Positions 7,195-13,941 of a DNA stretch of 22,224 nucleotides are shown one piece after another (position 1 is the first letter of the stretch; each line of letters begins with the position of its first letter). The notes beneath the pieces are model-generated. The model searched no databases. It saw nothing but the letters and a program-made list of their open reading frames with translations, and was not told the origin of the DNA. The stretch lies in assembly GCA_910584695.1 (NCBI GenBank), contig CAJUBR010000043.1, positions 1 to 22,224 on the forward strand, in the 5' to 3' direction. Position numbers and translations under genes: made by a program. The stretch is from an uncultured Lachnospiraceae bacterium. GTDB taxonomy: Bacteria > Bacillota > Clostridia > Lachnospirales > Lachnospiraceae.

Positions 7195-8910
7195 TTAATA
7201 ATCATCCCCTGCCTGATATACAATCTTCTTCATCTCAGACATAGAAGTGATACCATTTAATACATGTTTTGCACAGCTTAATTTCAATGTCATCATTCCC
7301 TCTTCTAAGGCGGTTTTTTCTATCTCATCCGCAGCCGCACCCTTTGCAATAACAGTTTGCAGCTTATGGGATACCGGCATCATCTCATATACACCGATTC
7401 GGCCTGCATAACCGGTATCGCTGCATAGCGGGCAGCCGTTTGGCTCATAAATTGCGATGTCTTCGTCAACTGGCACTCCAAGTACTTTCTTTTCGTAATC
7501 TTCTGCATATCTTGCCTGTTTACAGGTACACAGTCTTCGAACCAACCGTTGGGCAATCACCCCTACTAACGCATCCCCTACCGTATACGGTTCAATTCCC
7601 ATATCAATCAAACGTGTTACCGTAGAAGCAGCAGAATTGGTATGCAGGGTAGATACTACCAAATGTCCTGTAATAGCGGCTTTTACTGCAATACTGGCAG
7701 TCTCTCCATCTCGAATCTCACCGATCATAATAATATCCGGGTCCTGACGAAGAATGGAACGAAGTGCCGCTGCAAAAGTCATATCTGCCTTTTCATTCAC
7801 CTGGCACTGGTTAATCCCGTCAATATTTGCCTCTACCGGATCCTCTACCGTGATGATATTAACTCCTTCCACATTCAACTCACTCAGTGACGTATAAAGT
7901 GTAGTAGACTTACCGGAACCGGTTGGTCCCGTTACCAGAATAATACCATGGGGATTACTCAAAATACCGTCAAATACTTTTAATTCCTCTCTACTAAATC
8001 CAAGCTCTGATTTTGGCTTTGTAAGACCGTCTTTGGAAGTCAAACGCATAACCGTCTTCTCTCCATACACTGTCGGAAGCATAGACACACGGATATCATA
8101 TTCCCTTCGATCCACCATAATTGAAATACGTCCATCCTGAGGTTTTCTCTTTTCCGATATATCCATACCGCCCATAATCTTTAAGCGGGCACAAATACCA
8201 GAAAGCAGTGAATAATCATAGGACATTACCTGCTTCAATACACCGTCGATACGATACCGTACACGTACCGAAGTCTCCATTGGTTCAATATGGATATCCG
8301 AAGCTCTCTGCCTTACTCCTCCTTCCAGAATCTGTTTTACAAGAAGAACAATCGGAGAATTTTCAATATCCGCATTATATTCATCCTCTTCCTCCTGCGT
8401 CAGCATATTTTGTTCCCGTTCTCTCCGATATGCTTCTGCAGCTTCCATCGCCTGATGGTTTCCGTAATACTTTCCAATTGTCCTGCTTATTTCTTCTTCC
8501 AGTGCAAGCATCGGCTCAATCTGGGAACCGGTAATAATGGATAAATCATCAATTGCCATGATATCCATAGGATCCGCCATTGCTACACGCAGCACATTGG
8601 GATTCCTCTCATCATATCCCAAAGGAACCACATTGTACTTCGTGGCAGCATCTTCCGGAATTAATTTTAAAATCTCATCATCAAACTTATAGCCTCTCAG
8701 TTCAATATAATCCACTCCTAACTGCTGCGTCAGGGTTGCAATCAATAACTCCTCACTGATAAATCCCTCTTCCATAAGAGTCTTACCAAGCCGTTGTCCT
8801 TTTTCTTTCTGAAGTACCAATGCCTGCTGTAATTGTTCTTCCGTAATTGCACCCGCCGCAACCAGCAGATCACCCGTTCTAATTTTCTTTCTTCCTACTC
8901 CGATACGCAT
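7195..8910 (-). CDS. pilB: Type IV pilus extension ATPase with an MshEN c-di-GMP-binding domain
   Basis: The protein (571 residues from the ATG at 8910, with AGAGG eight bases upstream; a TTG two codons earlier is less likely) begins with two consecutive 24-residue R-x-G...Q motifs at about 11-34 and 40-63, separated by five residues. This is the layout of MshEN domains, which bind c-di-GMP. The C-terminal ATPase has Walker A GPTGSGKST (328-336), an Asp box around TVEDPVE, Walker B IIMIGEIRD (393-401) and a His box at TGHLVVSTLHT. A cysteine pair C461-x-C463 with C493-x2-C496 forms the zinc site, slightly different from the usual CxxC...CxxC. PilB powers pilus extension through PilC. It is the first pilus gene of the cluster, 66 bp after the LRR gene. 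Confidence 0.96.
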   Translation of the reverse strand: MRIGVGRKKIRTGDLLVAAGAITEEQLQQALVLQKEKGQRLGKTLMEEGFISEELLIATLTQQLGVDYIELRGYKFDDEILKLIPEDAATKYNVVPLGYDERNPNVLRVAMADPMDIMAIDDLSIITGSQIEPMLALEEEISRTIGKYYGNHQAMEAAEAYRREREQNMLTQEEEDEYNADIENSPIVLLVKQILEGGVRQRASDIHIEPMETSVRVRYRIDGVLKQVMSYDYSLLSGICARLKIMGGMDISEKRKPQDGRISIMVDRREYDIRVSMLPTVYGEKTVMRLTSKDGLTKPKSELGFSREELKVFDGILSNPHGIILVTGPTGSGKSTTLYTSLSELNVEGVNIITVEDPVEANIDGINQCQVNEKADMTFAAALRSILRQDPDIIMIGEIRDGETASIAVKAAITGHLVVSTLHTNSAASTVTRLIDMGIEPYTVGDALVGVIAQRLVRRLCTCKQARYAEDYEKKVLGVPVDEDIAIYEPNGCPLCSDTGYAGRIGVYEMMPVSHKLQTVIAKGAAADEIEKTALEEGMMTLKLSCAKHVLNGITSMSEMKKIVYQAGDDY

Positions 8911-8975
8911 ACGCAAAACCTCTCATAAGTCTAATTACCCGCCGACCGCAAACAATATGCATGATCCACGTTCTT

Positions 8976-10508
8976 TTACTTTTTAATCTTCGCTTTCGAG
9001 CCAATGCCCTTTGATCTCAGTATCTTCCTATAAGCCGATACCTTCTTTTTCGGAACTTTAACGACTGCCTTTGAAGAAATTCCTTTGAAGGCTTTACTTC
9101 CCACCTTCTTGCTTGTCAGTTTCTTCGTCTTTATCGTAATCGTCTTCAGACTCTTGCATCCATAAAATGCCTGTTTTCCTATCTGATTCACCTTAGAAGG
9201 AATTGTAATCTTTTTCAGCTTTTTGCATTTGTAGAATGCTTTTGCACGAATAGAAGTTACATTGTTCTCCATTGTTACCGTCTGCAGTTTAGAACATCCC
9301 ATAAATGCATTCTCACCAATCGTTTTTACATTTCTTCCAATGGTAACAGTCCGCAGATTAGTACATCCCTGAAACGCATTCTTGCCAATGGTTTTCACAC
9401 TGCTTCCTATCACTACTTTCTTAATCTTCTTATTATTCTTAAACGCATTATTCGAAATAGAAGTCACCTTATAGGTGGTTCCTTTTATTATAACTGTTTC
9501 CGGAACCACTACACTTGTTGAGCCCGTTGACGATGTATGATATTCTACTGTCTTATCCTTACTGTCTGTCTGTACATAGACTGCACCTGTGGAATCTTTC
9601 ACCTCCACATCTACTGATGGTGGTTTTTCTCCCGGTGTACTGCTTCCGTCACTGCCCACCGTACCCGCATAAGACCAGAGCTTAGAATTCGAAAGGTTCA
9701 GATGCAAAGCCGGACACACTGCATATCGATGATCCACATTACCATAATCCTGAATCACTGTTCCAAAAGGACCAACTGTCATGGCATTGGTTAAACCCCT
9801 TCCCGGCGACCGCAGCCACCACTGATCACCCTCACCAACTACCTTATTCAGCAAAGGGGCACTCCCAGCACTCCCTCCATCCGCTACATATGCCGTATCC
9901 ACTCTGACCCTTGCAGGATCTTTTTCATCCGGAGAAGCAGCAAACCCATAAGCAGGATTCGTCATCTCTTCAAAGGACAACAAAAACACCTTATCCTTCG
10001 TATCCTTCCCGCCCTCTACCTTATAAATTTTATTACCCGGATTCACAACCGTGGCAGACAAAATCGCATTCTGTTCCGAATTCATAAAAGCCCGGTTAAT
10101 AAAATTATTCCAACGGTAGTCCTTTTTTTGCGAATTATAGTTACTTCCATACCCATTCAGCCAGCTTCTTATAGTAGAACTCTCCCATGTAGTCTTCTCA
10201 AACCTGCTGTCATAATAGTATTGTACATCCAGATTGCAGTCTGCCATTAAAAAAGCGTCATTGCTATTCACAGACAATACCCGCCATTTGATTGGATCAC
10301 TTTTCTTTCCCGTTGCATCCGACTGCGGATATCTACCGAAATATACACAATCCCATGTTACCACATTACCCGACTTACGTGGACCACGCAGTGCCGTTGC
10401 CGCCTGCACGTCAGACATATTCTTTGCAGTGACCCCTGCCATCAAAGGAAATGCGGTAACCAGAGCTATAACAGTTGTCAACATACGTTTTACATTTTTC
10501 TTTTTCAT
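8976..10508 (-). CDS. Secreted DUF6273 and BspA-type leucine-rich-repeat protein
   Basis: It starts with a signal peptide (KKKNVKRML basic region, hydrophobic core, AGVTA or VQAA as cleavage site). Residues 50-275 match the DUF6273 pattern: VYFGRYPQ, IKWRVL, STIRSWLN, VFLLSFEE, QWWLRSPG and CPALHLNL. After a Gly/Ser/Pro linker, residues 355-455 hold about four BspA (LRR_5) repeats of 23 residues with the pattern AF..C..L..VTI...V..IG. The tail is strongly basic, with no LPXTG or transmembrane anchor, so it is probably secreted or held to the wall by charge. BspA-type proteins often bind host or microbial surfaces, but no ligand can be assigned. AAGGAGGG precedes the ATG. It is upstream of pilB with no clear terminator between them, so readthrough into the pilus genes is possible. 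Confidence 0.9.
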   Translation of the reverse strand: MKKKNVKRMLTTVIALVTAFPLMAGVTAKNMSDVQAATALRGPRKSGNVVTWDCVYFGRYPQSDATGKKSDPIKWRVLSVNSNDAFLMADCNLDVQYYYDSRFEKTTWESSTIRSWLNGYGSNYNSQKKDYRWNNFINRAFMNSEQNAILSATVVNPGNKIYKVEGGKDTKDKVFLLSFEEMTNPAYGFAASPDEKDPARVRVDTAYVADGGSAGSAPLLNKVVGEGDQWWLRSPGRGLTNAMTVGPFGTVIQDYGNVDHRYAVCPALHLNLSNSKLWSYAGTVGSDGSSTPGEKPPSVDVEVKDSTGAVYVQTDSKDKTVEYHTSSTGSTSVVVPETVIIKGTTYKVTSISNNAFKNNKKIKKVVIGSSVKTIGKNAFQGCTNLRTVTIGRNVKTIGENAFMGCSKLQTVTMENNVTSIRAKAFYKCKKLKKITIPSKVNQIGKQAFYGCKSLKTITIKTKKLTSKKVGSKAFKGISSKAVVKVPKKKVSAYRKILRSKGIGSKAKIKK

Positions 10509-10557
10509 TACAAGCCCTCCTTATTATTCTATCCGCACACTATTGCAATATAATTCT

Positions 10558-10586
10558 ATATTATCAAAAAATTACAATTTTCTCAA
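10558..10586 (-). promoter_or_regulatory. Putative sigma-A promoter of the LRR protein gene
   Basis: On the minus strand TTGAGA (10586-10581), a 17-bp spacer and TAATAT (10563-10558) lie about 50 bp before the start codon in the AT-rich gap divergent from sigK. Confidence 0.55.
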
Positions 10587-10637
10587 GCAGAATTTTTATA
10601 ATTTTGAAAAATCTCACAAAACAAATGATGGAAAAGC

Positions 10638-10664
10638 ACTTTTCACCCCTGAATACATATACTA
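10638..10664 (+). promoter_or_regulatory. Sigma-K-type promoter upstream of sigK
   Basis: AC at 10638-10639, exactly 16 bp, then CATATACTA at 10656-10664 fits the sigma-K consensus (AC, N16-17, CATAnnnTA) at every fixed position. The -10 also resembles that of sigma-E, but no sigma-E -35 is present at the right distance. Transcription would begin near 10671, leaving about 19 nt of leader containing AAGGTG. This suggests that SigK activates its own gene, as is known in Bacillus subtilis. Confidence 0.6.
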
Positions 10665-10689
10665 ATGAAAAGCCCTCAAGGTGACTTCT

Positions 10690-11322
10690 ATGCAGACATT
10701 TAAGCAGCCACTTACAAAAGAAATGGAACTTTATTACTTAAAGCGCAGTAAAGAGGGCGATTTATCCGCACGTAACGTTTTAGTAGAATACAACCTCCGG
10801 CTTGTAGCACACATCATAAAAAAATACAACAATTACGACCGGGACATAGACGATCTGCTCTCTACCGGTACCATCGGACTTATTAAAGCAATCAATACCT
10901 ATGATATAGAAAAAGGAAACCGGCTTGTTACCTATGCTTCCCGCTGTATTGAAAATGAACTTCTCATGATGCTGCGTCAGGAACGGAAATGTTCCAAGGA
11001 ATTTTCACTTTATGAACCCATCGGGACAGACAAAGAAGGCAATGAGATCAATCTGTTAGACATCGTAGAATCCGAAGGGACAGATATTGCAGAACAGGTC
11101 ATATTAGATGATAATATTAAACATCTTTACGAGTTCATCAAAATTTTACTGGATAAACGGGAACTTAAGGTGCTTACTCTGCGCTACGGACTTTATAACC
11201 ATCCACCATATACACAGCGTGAAGTCGCCGGCAAACTGGGCATCTCCAGGTCTTACGTCTCAAGAATCGAAAAAAAAGCACTTGCGAAACTAAGAGAAGC
11301 TTTCGACCGCCCTACGCCGTAA
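10690..11322 (+). CDS. sigK: Sporulation RNA polymerase sigma factor, SigK type
   Basis: The 210-residue protein has sigma-70 region 2 (about residues 25-100, with NLRLVAHIIKKY, the GTIGLIKAI core helix and TYASRCIENE) and region 4 (about 145-205, helix-turn-helix TQREVAGKLGISRSYVSRIEKKAL). The stretch IGTDKEGNEINLLDI is typical of SigK/SigE sigma factors and fits SigK best. SigK directs late mother-cell transcription (coat, cortex and spore release). The gene is uninterrupted, with no skin element. The ATG at 10690 is chosen because AAGGTG is well placed for it; a GTG nine bases upstream is possible. With either start the protein begins just before region 1.2/2 and has no room for the membrane pro-sequence of Bacillus SigK. 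Its end overlaps the end of trhP. Confidence 0.88.
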   Translation: MQTFKQPLTKEMELYYLKRSKEGDLSARNVLVEYNLRLVAHIIKKYNNYDRDIDDLLSTGTIGLIKAINTYDIEKGNRLVTYASRCIENELLMMLRQERKCSKEFSLYEPIGTDKEGNEINLLDIVESEGTDIAEQVILDDNIKHLYEFIKILLDKRELKVLTLRYGLYNHPPYTQREVAGKLGISRSYVSRIEKKALAKLREAFDRPTP

Positions 11323-12528
11323 GATCGTCCCCACCGGCAGACTCTTGGTTAACTGCACCGTTAACATCTCCTTCGGATGCGGTGCACTGTCCACCTTTTG
11401 CATTTCTGCATTCCAGATACCCATGACCTCTAATTCTATGTTACGGCCATCAAACAGCATAGCCTCTATCCGTTCTCCAACACAAAATTTGTTGCGCTGG
11501 ATAAACCGGAGACACCCCTCCGGTTCAACGGATTCTACTCTTCCAATATAAATATATTCTTTCACATAGTCATTACTATCATACACCTGGGATTTCTCAT
11601 CCGTCTTTCCAAAATAAAAACCAGTTGTAAATTGACGATACGTACATTTTCCGATCTCTTCTTTATACCATTCCAGATTAGCTGCATAAACCGCAGAACC
11701 GCTTCTGTAATCATCAATCGCTTTCCGGTAAGTCCTTGCGACCGTAGCTACATACAGGGCCGTTTTCATACGTCCCTCCACCTTAAAGCTGTTAATCCCC
11801 GCCTCTATCAGCTCGGGTACATGATCCACCATACACAGATCCTTTGAATTAAAGATATAGGTTCCTTTGTCATCCTCCTCAACCGGAAAATATTCTCCCG
11901 GTCTCGTTTCCTCTACCACACTGTATTTCCAACGACACGGATGGGTACACGCTCCCCGGTTTGCATCTCTTCCGGTTAAAAAATGGCTCAGCAGACATCT
12001 CCCCGAATAAGAAATACACATGGCACCATGCACAAAACTCTCAATCTCCATATCTTCCGGAATATGATTCCGGATTTCTTTGATCTCCTGAAGCGACAAT
12101 TCCCTGGCTGACACCACTCTTTTCGCACCTAACTGCTGCCAGAACCGGTACGTACCATAATTTGTATTATTTGCCTGCGTACTGATATGGATATCTATCT
12201 CCGGCACCACTTCCCTTGCAATCATAAAAACTGCAGGATCCGATATGATCAATGCATCAATCCCAATGGGTTTTAACATCTTAAAATATTCTTTTACACC
12301 TTCCAGATCATTATTATGGGCAAAGATATTTGCCGTCACATACAGTCTTACATCATGGGTATGACAATATGACACTGCCTTCTTCATATCTTCTATCGTA
12401 AAGTTCTTCGCTTTTGCCCTAAGACCAAATGCTTCACCTCCAATATAAACCGCATCCGCACCATAATCTACCGCTACCTTTAGTACCTCTAAGCTGCCTG
12501 CTGGTATTAATAATTCAATTTCTCGCAT
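11290..12528 (-). CDS. trhP: U32 family protein, tRNA U34 hydroxylation (TrhP-like)
   Basis: The 412-residue protein opens ELLIPAGSLEVLKVAVDYGADAVYIGG, a standard U32 start, and has the family signature around ESFVHGAMCISYSGRCLLSH. Four cysteines (171, 178, 194, 198) could hold an iron-sulfur cluster. A small beta-barrel C-terminal domain ends the protein. Although named peptidases, U32 proteins next to trmR (B. subtilis yrrN/yrrO) take part in prephenate-dependent formation of 5-hydroxyuridine at tRNA position 34. The gene directly follows trmR (15-bp gap), which supports that role. B. subtilis has two tandem U32 genes here; only one is present. AAGGAGAG precedes the ATG. The last 33 bp overlap the end of sigK on the other strand. 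Confidence 0.88.
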   Translation of the reverse strand: MREIELLIPAGSLEVLKVAVDYGADAVYIGGEAFGLRAKAKNFTIEDMKKAVSYCHTHDVRLYVTANIFAHNNDLEGVKEYFKMLKPIGIDALIISDPAVFMIAREVVPEIDIHISTQANNTNYGTYRFWQQLGAKRVVSARELSLQEIKEIRNHIPEDMEIESFVHGAMCISYSGRCLLSHFLTGRDANRGACTHPCRWKYSVVEETRPGEYFPVEEDDKGTYIFNSKDLCMVDHVPELIEAGINSFKVEGRMKTALYVATVARTYRKAIDDYRSGSAVYAANLEWYKEEIGKCTYRQFTTGFYFGKTDEKSQVYDSNDYVKEYIYIGRVESVEPEGCLRFIQRNKFCVGERIEAMLFDGRNIELEVMGIWNAEMQKVDSAPHPKEMLTVQLTKSLPVGTILRRRAVESFS

Positions 12529-12543
12529 AACACTACACTCTCC

Positions 12544-13185
12544 TTACTTTTTAACAGACAACGCAACCCCATCTCCCAATGGAAGGATTGAGGTCTCCAA
12601 AGATTCATGATTTTTCAGGGCATACAGGTATTCCCTCATTCTGCTATGAATCGTCCGGTTTCTCCTCTCTACGATATAACGGGAATCCAACACGTCGCCA
12701 TCCTGCAAAACATTATCCGATATCAGGATTCCACCCTTTGCCAACAAGCGGACCGCATCCGAAAGAAAATGGATATACTGTCCCTTCGCAGCATCCATAA
12801 ATATAAAATCAAACGATTCATCCAGTTCTCTCATCCATTTTGCTGCGTCTCCCTCTAACAGGGTAATTACGTCTTCCACATCCGCCCTTGCAAAATTTAT
12901 CTTTGCCTTCTCTATACGTGGTTCCCATTTTTCAATTGTGGTAATATGACCGCCCTCTGGCAAAAACTGACTCATATAGATAGACGAAAAACCGACTGCT
13001 GTTCCAACTTCCAGCACTTTTAACGGTCGTTTCACCAACAGCATTGTTTTGATCCACTCCCTTGTCTCTTTACGGATAATCGGAACCCCTTCCGCCAGTG
13101 CTTCCCGCTCAATATCTGCAACGATCCCTTCCTCGTCCTTGTTCAGCGAATGAAGAAAGGATATCACTCTCTCATTCACAATCAT
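12544..13185 (-). CDS. trmR: SAM-dependent O-methyltransferase, probable tRNA 5-hydroxyuridine methyltransferase
   Basis: This class I methyltransferase of the COG4122/CCoAOMT type has the SAM loop VLEVGTAVGFSSIYMS, the acidic FIFMDAAKGQY segment that binds metal in this family, and LISDNVLQDG. In B. subtilis the same neighbourhood gene (yrrM, TrmR) methylates ho5U34 of tRNA to mo5U, downstream in pathway of the U32 hydroxylation proteins; trhP follows here. I start at MIVNERV (13185), giving 213 residues, because its ATG overlaps the stop of the preceding gene as ATGA, which implies translational coupling. Confidence 0.88.
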   Translation of the reverse strand: MIVNERVISFLHSLNKDEEGIVADIEREALAEGVPIIRKETREWIKTMLLVKRPLKVLEVGTAVGFSSIYMSQFLPEGGHITTIEKWEPRIEKAKINFARADVEDVITLLEGDAAKWMRELDESFDFIFMDAAKGQYIHFLSDAVRLLAKGGILISDNVLQDGDVLDSRYIVERRNRTIHSRMREYLYALKNHESLETSILPLGDGVALSVKK

Positions 13186-13565
13186 GACGTTTCCTCTCTT
13201 TGCATTCCACATATTGTACGGCAGATTTCATCCGGTGTCATTCCCGCTCCTAAGGAATATTTCCCTGCAATTATCTTATTGTTATATTTTCCCAGATAAG
13301 CTCTTGCTAAAAAAATATACTGGTTATCAATAATCTCATTCGCCTCCAGCAAAACCGAAACGTCCTTTATCGTACTTCCCTGTTCAATTGTAATCTCCCT
13401 CGCATCAGAGGTAGCCGCTTTGGGTAAATCTGCAAACAGCTTATAAGAAAAACGATACGAATATGTGAAGCCTTCCACTAGTAAAAGCAAAAAAACAGCA
13501 TTGATCAATGTCCTGACACATATTCCCATCACCACTCCATATGCACTCTCATTGTCTTTTCCCAT
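13182..13565 (-). CDS. Short MltG-like membrane protein lacking the catalytic domain
   Basis: From the ATG at 13565 (GGAG seven bases upstream) the protein has 127 residues: a cytoplasmic start, one membrane helix at about 14-33, and an extracytoplasmic segment ending IAGKYSLGAGMTPDEICRTI. The pattern ITIEQGSTIKDVSVLLEANEIIDNQYIF, then an AGKY-like turn, matches the LysM-like N-terminal domain of MltG/YceG endolytic transglycosylases. MltG is normally about 330-380 residues and its catalytic glutamate domain is absent here. Position supports homology, since B. subtilis yrrL (mltG) sits between yrzB and yrrM. It may bind peptidoglycan or modulate a full MltG elsewhere. The gene ends inside the trmR start, and it follows ylbF by 4 bp, so it is part of the operon. 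Confidence 0.7.
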   Translation of the reverse strand: MGKDNESAYGVVMGICVRTLINAVFLLLLVEGFTYSYRFSYKLFADLPKAATSDAREITIEQGSTIKDVSVLLEANEIIDNQYIFLARAYLGKYNNKIIAGKYSLGAGMTPDEICRTICGMQREETS

Positions 13566-13569
13566 ATCC

Positions 13570-13911
13570 TCACTCCATATAACTGTAATCCAGTTCCAGC
13601 CCATCGGCAATCACTTCGTATACCTCTGCCATCTTTCTTGAAAGAATCTGCTCCGTCGTCAAAAACTCGCTCACAAGAGGATTTCTCAATACTTTTTCAT
13701 ACTCCGCTAAAAGGTCATGAATCTCCTGATACCGGTTTATCCCATCATTAAAACTTTGCAATTCATAATTTCTTCTACGGAATGCATTCATCGCCTGATA
13801 AAGCTCCTGATCATCCATTACTCTCTTTTTTGCCGCCTGATAGCGGTTATATTCCTCACTGTCTTTGATCATTTGATTTAACTTATATGCTTCTTTTGTT
13901 ATCGTGATCAT
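13570..13911 (-). CDS. ylbF: YlbF/YmcA family protein
   Basis: This 113-residue, mostly helical protein has the family layout: a helix beginning AYKLNQMIKDSEEYNRYQAAKKRV, the MNAFRRR turn, FNDG, and a C-terminal helix around LTTEQILSRKMAEVYEVIADGLEL. In B. subtilis YlbF, YmcA and YaaT form the Y-complex, which guides RNase Y and affects competence, sporulation and biofilm. Here it lies 30 bp after the RNase J gene, consistent with an mRNA-decay link. AAGGA lies six bases before the ATG. Whether it is the true YlbF orthologue or a YheA/YmcA paralogue is not settled by the sequence alone. Confidence 0.8.
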   Translation of the reverse strand: MITITKEAYKLNQMIKDSEEYNRYQAAKKRVMDDQELYQAMNAFRRRNYELQSFNDGINRYQEIHDLLAEYEKVLRNPLVSEFLTTEQILSRKMAEVYEVIADGLELDYSYME

Positions 13912-13941
13912 CCTCTTTCCTTCCCAGACATCTGTATTCTT

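Noticed and set aside
9100..9450. 69-bp periodic DNA repeat in the LRR gene as a mobile or recombining repeat
   Set aside because: The period comes from the 23-residue protein repeats; nucleotide identity between units is low.
10681..10689. GTG at 10681 as the sigK start
   Set aside because: It overlaps the AAGGTG that best serves the ATG at 10690; the extra three codons do not change the conclusion on the pro-sequence.
11290..12528. Calling the U32 gene a collagenase or protease
   Set aside because: The name is historical; the trmR neighbourhood and the cysteine cluster point to tRNA hydroxylation.
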